From: Neobacillus jeddahensis
Lineage (GTDB): Bacteria; Bacillota; Bacilli; Bacillales; Cytobacillaceae
DNA length: 64,000 nt
Assembly: GCF_000612625.1 (NCBI RefSeq)
Contig: NZ_CCAS010000007.1
Coordinates: 62,001 to 126,000, forward strand
Direction of reading: 5' to 3'
The notes under the pieces were generated by a model, which made no database searches, was not told the DNA's origin, and worked only from the letters and a program-made list of their open reading frames with translations. Made by a program: the position numbers and the translations under genes. Positions within the stretch are counted from its first letter, which is position 1. Each line of letters starts with the position of its first letter. Of this stretch, positions 7,710 through 16,983 are shown in pieces.

Positions 7710-9389
7710 TTACAATCCCTCGATCACCATTTCTTTAGCAGGAAGGAAATCTTCGCCTGTTTCCAAATAGTGAACGGATACTTGATCCCCTTCCTTTAGA
7801 TAGATCGCCATGGGGGCTTTTTCAGATGAAATAACGAAATTTTTATGATTATCAAGTAAAAAGGAAACAACAGTAAAATCTCCAGATTTCTCTTTAAATA
7901 CTCTTAAGACTGTTCCAGAAATTTGCTTTTCATCCGCTTTTGAGCTGCCATCGACTGTTCCTTTACCTCTTTGCAGGGCAGTCTTATATTGTTTTAATGC
8001 TTCATTTGGAGTGCTTCCATAAACTGAAATCTCCGGGTTTGCCGCCGATATGACAAAATAGTTTTGCAGAAAGCCATTCGAATCTAATACAGGGGTTAAC
8101 CAGCTTGCCTCGCCATAGAAATTGTATAGAATCGGCATTTGGCCATGCCATTTCTTCTCGATGAATTTCTTTTCAATAATCTGCAGGGTACCTTGTGAAT
8201 CCATATAGGATTCTTCTGGATTCCCTGTAAAGTAAGTAGCCTTCCCGGTCCTTGAATTTGTTAAAGAGTAACCAAGCATTGAGTCGACGCCTTCTTTAGG
8301 ACTGGTAAAATCAGTGAAATAATACATAACTCCTTGTTCGTCAAAAATTGGACTTACATTGGCCTCTGTCCCTTCATCGGACGGAAGCTTCACATCGGAT
8401 TTACCGAATTTGCTATTCCAGAAGCCGTGGATATAGTTCCCGAAATAACTGTTTTGAAGGCTGACTACTTCTGGAGAAAGGGCACCATCAATAAAATCGG
8501 GAATCTTTGATAAAGGATAATCCTTAGTTTCGCCAGACTGGGAATTCACGGTAACTATTCCTTTCACGTGAAATCCATTTCGTGCCGAGATGAAATCACC
8601 ATAGGAACAAATGTAAAAAGGTTGACCATTTTCATCAATCTCTAATTGGACATCCCCATAGAATATCTTTTTCGGATAAAGCATGCGAATATGTCTCTCA
8701 ATATTTTTATTAAAATAGGAAGAAGGAGTGTACATCATTTCTGACTTAATGAATTTAGGATTGGCGGATGAATCGGTGGCACTTAAAGTAAAGTAGCCTG
8801 GGGTCAGTTCACCCTTCCACCATTTAAAAAACCCAGAGAACTCAACAGGAGCAATGTAGACGAACTCCCCATTGACCTTTTGAATTTGTAGGTTACCTAG
8901 TTCGTAATAACTTGTATTCGGAACCTGCCCGAATGCTTTTTTCATTTTATTCCTTGCAAACTGTGGTGGGACACTTGCAGGTGTTTGTTTATCGTCAAAG
9001 GATTTAATTTCCACCTGTTGATCCATTTTTGCTAGTTCAAACTTTTCATCAGCATTAAAAATAAATGCAGAAACGAAATAGCCACCTATAATGATGCTTA
9101 CCACAAAAAGAAGGGCCTTCCATTTCCGTTCTTTACCTTTTGAAAACACAACTCCTCCCAGAGTTACGAGGATCGCTAATGGCCAACTAGAAGAGAAGTT
9201 TCTGTCGAAATTTGTAAAATAGTAAAAAGCAAATATGGCTGGCATCAGAATGACAACTATTGCAACGATAATACCTGTCTTTATTTGTTTACTCTCTTTT
9301 GTACTTAATTGCTCATTTTTTATTATAGGTAATAAAATGAGGGTAGACGTAAGCCCAATAATTAGTGTGAATAAAAAAATATTCCCCAT
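7710..9389 (-). CDS. Large membrane-anchored protein of unknown function (559 aa)
   Basis: I do not recognise this family. The first 115 residues hold four predicted membrane spans (starting IFLFTLIIGLTSTLILLPII, then GIIVAIVVILMPAIFAFYYF, WPLAILVTLGGVVF and LLFVVSIIIGGYFVSAFIF). A long soluble region of about 440 residues follows, rich in aromatic residues and predicted beta strands. The last 70 residues (ISGTVLRVFKEKSGDFTVVSFLL ... VSVHYLETGEDF) look like a small beta-barrel, perhaps OB-like; this is a guess from pattern. AAAAGGAG precedes the start. It stands alone between terminators. The large domain could lie on either membrane face. Confidence 0.75.
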   Translation of the reverse strand: MGNIFLFTLIIGLTSTLILLPIIKNEQLSTKESKQIKTGIIVAIVVILMPAIFAFYYFTNFDRNFSSSWPLAILVTLGGVVFSKGKERKWKALLFVVSIIIGGYFVSAFIFNADEKFELAKMDQQVEIKSFDDKQTPASVPPQFARNKMKKAFGQVPNTSYYELGNLQIQKVNGEFVYIAPVEFSGFFKWWKGELTPGYFTLSATDSSANPKFIKSEMMYTPSSYFNKNIERHIRMLYPKKIFYGDVQLEIDENGQPFYICSYGDFISARNGFHVKGIVTVNSQSGETKDYPLSKIPDFIDGALSPEVVSLQNSYFGNYIHGFWNSKFGKSDVKLPSDEGTEANVSPIFDEQGVMYYFTDFTSPKEGVDSMLGYSLTNSRTGKATYFTGNPEESYMDSQGTLQIIEKKFIEKKWHGQMPILYNFYGEASWLTPVLDSNGFLQNYFVISAANPEISVYGSTPNEALKQYKTALQRGKGTVDGSSKADEKQISGTVLRVFKEKSGDFTVVSFLLDNHKNFVISSEKAPMAIYLKEGDQVSVHYLETGEDFLPAKEMVIEGL

Positions 9390-9547
9390 GAAAAATCTCC
9401 TTTTAAGTTAGTCTATCATTATAGTATGGGTAATACGGATGACATACTAGAAAAGTTTCGTTAAAAGTGGGGAATAAAAAGACTATAAAACTTGACAGGT
9501 ACAAAATTCCATCTAATGGAAAAAGGTTTTAAGTTTTAATTGATTCA

Positions 9548-11362
9548 TTAGTGGTAGGATTGTTCTAGTTCGTCGATTAGGGATCCGACGTAGGCAACAG
9601 CTTTTTTGATAGGCTCTGATTTAGACATATCGATGCCAGCATGTTGCAATAAGTCTAGCGGTTTCATCGTTCCACCAGCCCTAAGTACTTCTAGCCACCG
9701 GTCCACAGCCGGCTGACCTTCTTCCTGAATCATTAGTGCAACTGCCGTTGAAGCAGTTAAACCGCAAGAGTAGGTGTAGGGATATAACCCCATGTAGTAG
9801 TGCGGCTGCCGCATCCAAGTAAGACATGCTCCTTCATCAATTTCAACTGTATCGCCCCAAAATTCGGAAAGGACGGCACCTGTTACTTCAGATAATGTTT
9901 TGGCCGTTAGGGCATTGCCTTTCTCTGCAAGTGCATAAACTCTTCGCTGATATTCCGCTTCGAGCAAATGGGTGACAAAATTATGATAGTACGTACCGAG
10001 AAGCTGTAAAACGACCCAGCGTCGCATTTGCTTGTCGTCGTTTTGTGCAAGTAAATGTTGGCCTAACAACATTTCATTCATGGTTGAAGGCGCTTCTATA
10101 AAAAACATGGAAGGCCTGACATTCATGATTCGCTGATTTTTATTGGCTAAATAGAAATGTCCAGCATGACCAAATTCATGTGCTAAGGTAAAGCATCCCC
10201 GCATATTATCCTGCCAAGTAATAAGAATAAAAGGGTGTGCTCCATAGGGGCTAGAACAGAATGCTCCTGTCGATTTTCCGATATTATCGGCGCGATCCAC
10301 CCATCGTTCCTTCAAGCCCGTTTCAATAATTGAGCTATACTCTGGTCCCATTACTTGTAACGATTCCAAGATTAATTGACTTGCTTCTTCGTACGTAGTA
10401 GATGGATTGAAATCTGGATCCAATGGGGCCTTTAAATCACAGAAATGCATTTGTTCAAGACCCAAAGCCTTTTGTTTTAATCGAGCAAAGCGACGCATAT
10501 GCGGGGCCAGTTCTGTAAAAATGGTGTCAATCTGATTGTTGTACATGTCGAATGTGACCTGTTGTGGTTCAAGGAGCATATGGGTTACCGACTCATATTT
10601 GCGCAATCGAGCAAGTGTAACTTGTTTACTCACTTCGGCCGCATATGTAGCGGCAGCTGTGTTTTTATACTGCTTTAATGTTGTCACGAAAGAGTGATAG
10701 GCTTTTCTACGAATATCTGTATCGGCTGAAAATTCGTACCGGTTCTCAAACAAGGCAAACGATACGGGCATTTCGTTCCCTTCCGTATCTTGCAGAGGTG
10801 CGAATTCCATATCTGCTAATTTGGCCATTTGATAGATTTGATAGGGAGCACCTTGAAGTTCACCGAGTGCAGCGAGTGCTTCTTCAGTTTCTTGCGATAA
10901 GCTATGCTTTTTTCTATTAAGTAGCTCCACTAAATTTTTCTGAAACGGCAAAAGACCAGGTTGTTCTTCCAAATACTGTTCCATTTTTCCCTCGTCGAAG
11001 GCTTGGATTTCGGAATCGATGAATGAGAGGGCGGCCATGCTTTTTGTACGAAGAGACGAAACTTTTACTATATTTGCTTGATTGGCAGGATCAGTCCCAT
11101 CAGCTGATTGTTTTAAGCTAGCAAAGGTATAAGCTTTTGTGAGCTTCATGAAAAGTTGCTCTTGAGCGCATAAGCAATCTAGCAATACTTTTGAATTAGT
11201 ATGTAAACTCCCTTTAAATCTTTCAAGTTGTGTAAGTTCTTTCTTTATAACGGCTAATTCTTCTTCCCATGCTTTCTCTGAAGGGAATAAATCATCTAGA
11301 TTCCATGTTAATTCCTGAGGGACCTCTATGCGTTTGAGGCGTTCTTCCACCATTTTTTTCAT
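9548..11362 (-). CDS. pepF: Oligoendopeptidase F (M3B metallopeptidase), copy 1
   Basis: Zinc peptidase of the M3B family that cleaves short peptides in the cytoplasm. The catalytic motif HEFGH lies at residues 395-399 with the third zinc ligand region EAPSTMNE about 25 residues downstream. Other family features are the N-terminal WNLDDLFPSEKAWEEEL, and PYTYSCGLTAS near the C-terminus. Length (604 aa) is normal. The start chosen is the ATG preceded by GGAGGAG; a longer in-frame start at 11404 has no site. A second, clearly divergent oligoendopeptidase F is encoded at 43462-45249. The gene is divergent from the hotdog thioesterase at 11451, with only about 90 bases between them. Confidence 0.93.
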   Translation of the reverse strand: MKKMVEERLKRIEVPQELTWNLDDLFPSEKAWEEELAVIKKELTQLERFKGSLHTNSKVLLDCLCAQEQLFMKLTKAYTFASLKQSADGTDPANQANIVKVSSLRTKSMAALSFIDSEIQAFDEGKMEQYLEEQPGLLPFQKNLVELLNRKKHSLSQETEEALAALGELQGAPYQIYQMAKLADMEFAPLQDTEGNEMPVSFALFENRYEFSADTDIRRKAYHSFVTTLKQYKNTAAATYAAEVSKQVTLARLRKYESVTHMLLEPQQVTFDMYNNQIDTIFTELAPHMRRFARLKQKALGLEQMHFCDLKAPLDPDFNPSTTYEEASQLILESLQVMGPEYSSIIETGLKERWVDRADNIGKSTGAFCSSPYGAHPFILITWQDNMRGCFTLAHEFGHAGHFYLANKNQRIMNVRPSMFFIEAPSTMNEMLLGQHLLAQNDDKQMRRWVVLQLLGTYYHNFVTHLLEAEYQRRVYALAEKGNALTAKTLSEVTGAVLSEFWGDTVEIDEGACLTWMRQPHYYMGLYPYTYSCGLTASTAVALMIQEEGQPAVDRWLEVLRAGGTMKPLDLLQHAGIDMSKSEPIKKAVAYVGSLIDELEQSYH

Positions 11363-11450
11363 TAAAACTCCTCCTAGATTCTTCGTACTCCTAAATATTA
11401 TCATATCTTTTCAAATATGTTATACTTTTCTGAAAAAGGAGGAATGCAAC

Positions 11451-11930
11451 TTGGAGAAAAGGTTAGAAACTGCAATTCAAGATGAATATCCCGCTGATTT
11501 TGCCTGGTGTTATGGCTGTGGTCGATTAAATGAAGGAGGTCATCATTTTCGAACTGGATGGCTAGGTGATCAGACGGAAACCATTTATTCACCCAAACCT
11601 GAACATCTGGCACTTCCTGGATTTGTATATGGAGGGGTGATTGCCTCGCTCATTGATTGTCATGGAACGGGGTCAGCTGCACTTGCACTTCATCGAAAAA
11701 ATGGGAACGAACCTGGAGACGGTGTAGAGCCACCTCGATTTGTCACGGCCTCCTTAAATGTGAACTTTCTAAAGCCTACTCCACATGGGGTACCATTAAA
11801 AGCGATTGGAGTAGTGCAAGAGATCCATCCGAAAAAATTTAAAGTGCTAACAGAAGTATTTGCGGAAGATATCCTTTGTGCACGTGGTGAGGTCGTTGCT
11901 GTCGTGATGCCAAGTAGTTTTATTAAATAG
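11451..11930 (+). CDS. Hotdog-fold thioesterase (PaaI-like)
   Basis: The 159-residue protein fits the single-domain hotdog acyl-CoA thioesterases. The central-helix signature is FVYGGVIASLIDCHGTGSAA, with the Gly-Gly followed by the acidic residue expected in the 4HBT/PaaI group. FVTASLNVNFLKPTPHG is the usual next strand. The N-terminus has an unusual CYGCGRLNEGGHHF segment also seen in PaaI-like proteins of this type. The start is TTG at 11451, preceded by AAAGGAGG; upstream in-frame ATGs would run into the divergent pepF control region. The substrate is unknown. A terminator follows directly. Confidence 0.82.
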   Translation: MEKRLETAIQDEYPADFAWCYGCGRLNEGGHHFRTGWLGDQTETIYSPKPEHLALPGFVYGGVIASLIDCHGTGSAALALHRKNGNEPGDGVEPPRFVTASLNVNFLKPTPHGVPLKAIGVVQEIHPKKFKVLTEVFAEDILCARGEVVAVVMPSSFIK

Positions 11931-11947
11931 TTTAATATAGACAACAC

Positions 11948-11990
11948 AAATCCACTCCATATTACCTAACGAGTGGATTTTATTTTTGTG
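11948..11990 (+). terminator. Terminator after the thioesterase gene
   Basis: Perfect 10-bp stem AAATCCACTC (11948-11957) and GAGTGGATTT (11971-11980), followed by TATTTTTG. Confidence 0.85.
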
Positions 11991-12091
11991 CCTTTTGTAA
12001 CTGTAATTTATTTGAAATATTTCCAAATGAAACAAAAAAGTCTGTTGATTCGTCTTAATAATTAGGTGTAGCAATCTCGGGAGGTAGGTGG

Positions 12092-12487
12092 ATGAGAAAC
12101 TATAAAAGAGTAGCCATGACCATAATCCTTGTGATCTCGATAGGATCTGGTATTTTCATTGCATTATTTGGGTCTATCCTATTTCAGGAAGAGAATCCTT
12201 TGCCATTAGCTGTTTCCATCCTAAAGTTAAAACTGTCTGATCAAGAATTTGTGCAATTTTCGAAAACCGAAAAACGGAGCAGTTACTTATCAATTAACAC
12301 TGGGAATCAGCAATATGATAGTGTAAAAGAATTCATGAAGTCTAATGGATGGGAATTCGAGGAACAAATGGGTTCAGGGCTCATCTTTATAAAAAATGGG
12401 ATAGAAGCCATTGTAGAGACGAGACAATTTTCGAACGATTTCATCATTTGGGATGTACAAAAAGCAGTCTTACATACTGACCTTTGA
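12092..12487 (+). CDS. Small membrane-anchored hypothetical protein (131 aa)
   Basis: Not recognised. The N-terminus (MRNYKRVAMTIILVISIGSGIFIALFGSILF) is a basic stretch followed by one membrane span or uncleaved signal. The remaining 95 residues are soluble and likely extracellular, with a mixed alpha/beta look (YDSVKEFMKSNGWEFEEQMGSGLIFIKNG). A purine-rich GGGAGGTAGGTGG lies just before the ATG. It is a single gene between the thioesterase terminator and the tetR gene on the other strand. Confidence 0.7.
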   Translation: MRNYKRVAMTIILVISIGSGIFIALFGSILFQEENPLPLAVSILKLKLSDQEFVQFSKTEKRSSYLSINTGNQQYDSVKEFMKSNGWEFEEQMGSGLIFIKNGIEAIVETRQFSNDFIIWDVQKAVLHTDL

Positions 12488-12593
12488 CATGTAACATGTG
12501 TATGAACCATGTGCAAGAACTACTGGAGTAGTGTTGGATTCAGCTCAGAATATCCAAGTTAACCACACAGTAATCATAGAAAATACGAAAAAC

Positions 12594-12625
12594 AAACCCC
12601 TAATCACAATGGATTAGGGGTTGCA
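12594..12625. terminator. Bidirectional terminator
   Basis: CCCCTAATC (12597-12605) and GATTAGGGG (12612-12620) flanked by AA/TT. It lies between the convergent 12092 gene and the tetR gene ending at 12629. Confidence 0.8.
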
Positions 12626-12628
12626 TCA

Positions 12629-13534
12629 TTATATTGTCTTTTCTAATTCATTAAAATATTCTTCAATTAAACCTTCAAGCTGCTGAAGTTCCTTTTTCCA
12701 AAAAGAGTGAACCTTCATTGTCGAAAGAGTGCTCTCAATGATAAATTTGCGTGGTGAACTAGAATGAAGTAATTCTTCCTGAATGAACTCGATTAGTTCC
12801 GTATATTTCTCTTGTTCCTCTTCACTAGCTAAATTCTTCGTAATCGCTTTCCTACATGCACCAGACAAATGAAGTAGTTGATTTTTAAACCCTTTATTAT
12901 TTTTTGAACAAGAAGGCAACCATTTTTCCAATAGCATAGGGTCAAGCAATTGCTCACCTGTTGTAGAAACTTCCTCCACCATCTTCACCAACCGACCGAC
13001 ACTATAACGAACTACTTGGCTAATTCGTTCAACATTTTCGTTGGCCAAGCGACTATATTGAATATTGTGTTGGAGGATTCCTAAAAACATGATGGAACAA
13101 TCTAATAGATAGGGTTTTTTATCCTCACCAAAGATATCTATGAACCTACCGTAAATCCACTGTAGTGAATTTAATCGAATATGCTGAATGAATTGTTTGA
13201 GGTCAGGATCGTTTGAGACCATTACTTCTTCATAAATTGTAATAAGCTTGGTTTTTCTATTGGTTATCATTTGTAATTCTAGTTGTTTAATAAAAATTTC
13301 AATACTTGCAGGGTTTTGGCCAAACAATAGATCATTTCGTTCCTTTTCCATTTGCTTGTATATGGATTTATATATACCGATGATGAGTTCATTTTTAGAC
13401 GAAAAATAATTATAAAATGTGCCTTTCGAGATGCCGCTATAATCTAAGATTTCCTGAATGGACGTGGCTTGGAACCCTTTTTCAATAAATAATTGATGAG
13501 CCATCTTAATGACATTTTGTTTCCGATTGTACAT
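12629..13534 (-). CDS. TetR/AcrR-family repressor (long form)
   Basis: The N-terminal helix-turn-helix domain is clear: VIKMAHQLFIEKGFQATSIQ, then DYSGISKGTFYNYFSSKNEL. The ligand-binding part is longer than usual, giving 301 residues against about 190-220 for most TetR proteins. The start at MYNRKQNVIK is preceded by AAAGGTG; an upstream ATG at 13552 overlaps that site. The gene is divergent from the second DHA2 pump, the usual layout for a repressor controlling its neighbour. A candidate operator, GTATAAATTCATAC, lies between them. The related sequence before the first pump suggests that this protein may control both. The inducer is unknown. Confidence 0.88.
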   Translation of the reverse strand: MYNRKQNVIKMAHQLFIEKGFQATSIQEILDYSGISKGTFYNYFSSKNELIIGIYKSIYKQMEKERNDLLFGQNPASIEIFIKQLELQMITNRKTKLITIYEEVMVSNDPDLKQFIQHIRLNSLQWIYGRFIDIFGEDKKPYLLDCSIMFLGILQHNIQYSRLANENVERISQVVRYSVGRLVKMVEEVSTTGEQLLDPMLLEKWLPSCSKNNKGFKNQLLHLSGACRKAITKNLASEEEQEKYTELIEFIQEELLHSSSPRKFIIESTLSTMKVHSFWKKELQQLEGLIEEYFNELEKTI

Positions 13535-13565
13535 ATAATCACCTTTAATCAAATTTGTACCGCCT

Positions 13566-13579
13566 GTATAAATTCATAC
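13566..13579. promoter_or_regulatory. Candidate TetR operator
   Basis: GTATAAATTCATAC is a near-perfect 14-bp palindrome in the tetR/efflux divergent region. Its first 12 bases recur in reverse complement at 433-444 ahead of the paralogous pump. Confidence 0.55.
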
Positions 13580-13721
13580 TACAGTAAATCTAGGACCATT
13601 ACAAAGCCATATTTTTTTCTGTTTTTTTTGATTGCAAAAACTACACTCGCAGTATATTATTATGTAAGTGTGAAACAGGGGTATAAAAAATTGAACAAAT
13701 AGTTTAAAAGGGGGAAGTACA

Positions 13722-15251
13722 TTGGAACATTCCAAAAAAGAGACTAATCGTCCACCGTACGGAATTATTGCCGTATTGATGATTGGCGCTTTTATTGCAT
13801 TCTTAAATAATACTTTATTAAATATCGCATTACCAACGATTATGAAGGACTTAGAGATTGAAGCATCTACGGTTCAGTGGTTGACGACAGGGTTTATGTT
13901 AGTGAACGGTATCCTGATTCCAATTTCGGCATTTTTAATTCAAAAATTTTCTGTTCGCCAGTTATTCCTTGCCGCAATGGGGTTATTTACAATCGGGACT
14001 ATCCTAGCAGGTTTTGCACATGTTTTCCCATTATTATTGGCTGGACGAATGATTCAAGCCTCAGGTTCCGCGATTATGATGCCATTATTAATGAATGTTA
14101 TGTTAACAAGTTTTCCAGTTGAAAAACGGGGCGCAGCCATGGGCGTTTTCGGTTTAGTACTCATGTTTGCTCCAGCTATAGGGCCGACCCTATCAGGCTG
14201 GATTATTGAACACTACGATTGGAGAATGCTTTTCCACTTTGTTACGCCAATTGCAATTATCGTCGTATTAATTGGCTTTTTCTTACTTAAAGATAAAAAG
14301 GATAAAGTCGATATCCGTCTAGATTTCCTATCAGTATTATTGTCAAGCATCGGGTTTGGCGGCATCCTGTATGGATTTAGTTCGGCTGGCAAAGAGGGCT
14401 GGGATAGTCCACAAGTTTATGGAACTCTAACCGTTGGGGTCATTTCCCTTGTAACCTTTATTATTCGTCAATTAAGACTTGAAAAACCATTGCTTAACTT
14501 CCGGATATATAAATATCCAATGTTTGCATTATCATCAGCGATTTCTATGGTTGTCACTATGGCAATGTTTTCAGGTATGCTATTATTACCAATTTATGTC
14601 CAAACCATTCGCGGAATTTCCCCAATGGATGCAGGACTCATGTTGTTACCAGGGGCCATTTTGATGGCCATCATGATGCCGATCACAGGAAAATTATTTG
14701 ATAAGTTTGGTGGTCGTGTCATTGCAATCGTTGGCTTAACGATAACAGTTGTCACAAGTTATCTTTTTAGTCAGTTGACGCTTGATATTTCATATACACA
14801 CTTAATTGTTTTATACACACTTCGAATGTTTGGTATGTCGATGGTTAATATGCCTGTTACGACCAATGGGTTAAACCAATTACCAGCAAGATTCTATCCG
14901 CATGGTACTGCCATGAACAATACCATGTCACAGGTTTCAGGCGCGATCGGTACGGCATTATTAGTAACGGTTATGTCGACTCGGGCGAAAACACATGCAA
15001 CTGAGATTGGTGAAGCGGCCATGAAACATTTAACGTCACAGCCTACACCAGCGGTACTTGCCGAAATGAAACAACAGGTTGCAATGAAGGCGATGTTAGA
15101 AGGAATCAATGATGCTTTCTTTGTCAGTGTCTTTATCGCTTTGTTAGCATTAATTCTAGCACTCTTCATCAAACGAGCTAAGCAAGCAGAAGATCCAGGC
15201 GAGGCAAAGCCAACTAGTGAAAAAGTTTCAGGGAAATTAGCAGAAAATTAA
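13722..15251 (+). CDS. DHA2-family MFS multidrug efflux transporter (copy 2)
   Basis: This 509-residue paralogue of the 601-2139 pump shares the same motifs in the same order: FLNNTLLNIALPTIM, VQWLTTGFMLVNG, ASGSAIMMPLLMN, FGLVLMFAPAIGPTLSGW and MSMVNMPVTTNGLNQLP. About 14 membrane spans are expected, and the function is proton-driven export of hydrophobic compounds. The start is TTG at 13722, preceded by AAAGGGGGA. Its divergent neighbour is a TetR-family gene, so induction by the exported compound is likely. The two pumps differ most in the C-terminal tails and in the 1880-1960 and 14990-15070 loop regions, where they may differ in substrate or regulation. A strong terminator follows. Confidence 0.92.
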   Translation: MEHSKKETNRPPYGIIAVLMIGAFIAFLNNTLLNIALPTIMKDLEIEASTVQWLTTGFMLVNGILIPISAFLIQKFSVRQLFLAAMGLFTIGTILAGFAHVFPLLLAGRMIQASGSAIMMPLLMNVMLTSFPVEKRGAAMGVFGLVLMFAPAIGPTLSGWIIEHYDWRMLFHFVTPIAIIVVLIGFFLLKDKKDKVDIRLDFLSVLLSSIGFGGILYGFSSAGKEGWDSPQVYGTLTVGVISLVTFIIRQLRLEKPLLNFRIYKYPMFALSSAISMVVTMAMFSGMLLLPIYVQTIRGISPMDAGLMLLPGAILMAIMMPITGKLFDKFGGRVIAIVGLTITVVTSYLFSQLTLDISYTHLIVLYTLRMFGMSMVNMPVTTNGLNQLPARFYPHGTAMNNTMSQVSGAIGTALLVTVMSTRAKTHATEIGEAAMKHLTSQPTPAVLAEMKQQVAMKAMLEGINDAFFVSVFIALLALILALFIKRAKQAEDPGEAKPTSEKVSGKLAEN

Positions 15252-15263
15252 TCATGGATGATA

Positions 15264-15295
15264 GGGCTGACTTTCATAGTCAGCCCATTTTATTT
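15264..15295 (+). terminator. Terminator after the second efflux pump
   Basis: Perfect stem GGGCTGACT (15264-15272) and AGTCAGCCC (15278-15286), followed by ATTTTATTT. Confidence 0.88.
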
Positions 15296-15403
15296 GCATA
15301 ATTTTGTAAGAACGAGAAAACAATTGGGAAAATCGCTAGGATTTGCTTTTTTATCAAAAAAAACCGAAAATAATAGGGATACGTGTTACTAGGAGGAAAA
15401 TAT

Positions 15404-16006
15404 ATGTTAAAAGAACGAATTAACCAATACATAAAAGAACAAAAAACAAATCAAGGCGATGCTAAGATTTCCATTTTTCCAGAAGAAAAAGAATATATTG
15501 AAAAAAATAAACTTGATGAAGCTCTTTCTTTCATAGAGAGAGACCCAAATAATCGCTTTGAAGACGCATATATGGAACGATGTGATAAAGAAACAGAAAA
15601 TATGTTGAAAAACGAATCATCCTCATTTTTACAAGAGCCACTTACCTACTTAAAAGAACACAAGAATGAGTTTATTTACATAGAATCAAAATGGTTTGAT
15701 TTTGTTCATGTGGATGCCATATCCTTAGAGGCGGATGATGTATTCGGAACGTATGATGTCATGTTAGGACTGAAGCTGCAAAAGAAATATGAAAAAGTAA
15801 TAAAAGAACAATTAGATGCAAATTTACATGGTGATGAGGCAAAATTTGATTTAATCTTTAGTCATGATGATGGTTTATGGAATTTGAATTTTGCCTTGAA
15901 TTATGTTGAAGGTTTCGATGAAGAAATGACAATTGGGAAAGCCTTTCAACTGATTTACCATTTCCTCTTTAAATTGGTGGAAGCTGTAGAAATGAATCAA
16001 AACTGA
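15404..16006 (+). CDS. Conserved hypothetical cytoplasmic protein (200 aa)
   Basis: Not recognised beyond a resemblance to conserved Bacillus proteins of unknown role. It is acidic and soluble, with no signal peptide or membrane span. The N-terminal third is helical and charged (MLKERINQYIKEQKTNQ, FPEEKEYIEKNKLDEALSFI). The C-terminal half looks like a compact alpha/beta unit (FDFVHVDAISLEADDVFGTYDVMLGLKL, DLIFSHDDGLWNLNFALNYV). AGGAGGAAA precedes the ATG; the upstream in-frame TTG and ATG positions lie inside that site. It is monocistronic, followed by a long hairpin. Confidence 0.7.
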   Translation: MLKERINQYIKEQKTNQGDAKISIFPEEKEYIEKNKLDEALSFIERDPNNRFEDAYMERCDKETENMLKNESSSFLQEPLTYLKEHKNEFIYIESKWFDFVHVDAISLEADDVFGTYDVMLGLKLQKKYEKVIKEQLDANLHGDEAKFDLIFSHDDGLWNLNFALNYVEGFDEEMTIGKAFQLIYHFLFKLVEAVEMNQN

Positions 16007-16048
16007 TTGGACAGGCAAAAAGTTTTGTATTTATTAATATAGAGGCAT

Positions 16049-16100
16049 AAGAAAACGACCTAGAATTTGCAGCTGTTAGCAAAACTTTGGTCGTTTTCTT
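16049..16100 (+). terminator. Long inverted repeat, probable terminator
   Basis: AAGAAAACGACC (16049-16060) and GGTCGTTTTCTT (16089-16100) form a perfect 12-bp stem with a 28-base loop. Confidence 0.65.
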
Positions 16101-16167
16101 AAATCATTGGTTCGGAATGAAACCAGGGGAGATTTTGCAGTAAACCAATAGTGGGGAGGTTAGGTTA

Positions 16168-16983
16168 ATGGAAAAAGGTTTAGCTGGCAGACGGATTGTG
16201 ATTGGTGGTTCACGCAAACTGGACGAAATCAGTACATTAATAGAAAAGCAGGGAGGAATACCGCTAGTTAGATCCCTTCAGGGCACCATATTTTTAGAAG
16301 AGCAGGAAGTAGAACCAGATTTACTGGAATTTATCCAAACAGGTGCCGATTGGGTCATTTTTACGACGGGGATTGGAATTGAAACACTTGTCAAAATGTC
16401 GACAAAGCTTGGGCTAGATAAAGCATTTTTAAAAAAGATACAAGATGCAAAGGTGGCATCAAGGGGTTATAAAACACTAGCAGCGCTAAAAAAATTAGCG
16501 ATTTATCCTGTTGCCACAGATGAAGATGGAACAACCAAGGGGTTAGTCCGTCAACTTAAAGAGGTTGACTTCTTAGAGAAAAGGGTAATGGTTCAGCTTC
16601 ATGGAGAAACTGCGCCAGCCTTAACTCAATTTCTCGAGGAGCGTGGGGCAATTGTCCAAAAGATTCTCCCCTACCAGCATATTGCGCCAGATGAAGAGAC
16701 ACTGAACCAATTATGTGCTGAACTGCTGGCAAGTCAATGCGATGCCGTTTGTTTTACCACCGCCGTTCAAGTTCGATCATTGTTCAATTATACGCGAGAA
16801 AATAATAGGTTCGCAGATATTGTAGAAGCCTTCAAGAATCAGACCGTTGCCGTCGCCGTTGGAAAGGTCACTGCAGATGCTTTAAAAGAAGAGGGTATTG
16901 ATCGAATTCTTGTCCCTGAGAATGAAAGAATGGGTGCGATGATCATCACCCTTGCAAAATATTTTCAAAATGGAGGTTTTTAA
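16168..16983 (+). CDS. hemD: Uroporphyrinogen-III synthase-like protein
   Basis: The 271 residues show the two-lobed HemD fold: an N-terminal GRRIVIGGSRKLDEISTLIEKQGG, DWVIFTTGIGIETLVKM, a middle crossing segment KRVMVQLHGE, and CDAVCFTTAVQVRSLFNYT before VAVAVGKVTADALKEEG. HemD closes and inverts ring D of hydroxymethylbilane to make uroporphyrinogen III for heme, siroheme and cobalamin. This copy stands alone, away from a hemAXCDBL cluster, so it may be an accessory copy or have a diverged role. GGGGAGG precedes the ATG. The assignment to the family is firm; the actual reaction is inferred. Confidence 0.85.
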   Translation: MEKGLAGRRIVIGGSRKLDEISTLIEKQGGIPLVRSLQGTIFLEEQEVEPDLLEFIQTGADWVIFTTGIGIETLVKMSTKLGLDKAFLKKIQDAKVASRGYKTLAALKKLAIYPVATDEDGTTKGLVRQLKEVDFLEKRVMVQLHGETAPALTQFLEERGAIVQKILPYQHIAPDEETLNQLCAELLASQCDAVCFTTAVQVRSLFNYTRENNRFADIVEAFKNQTVAVAVGKVTADALKEEGIDRILVPENERMGAMIITLAKYFQNGGF

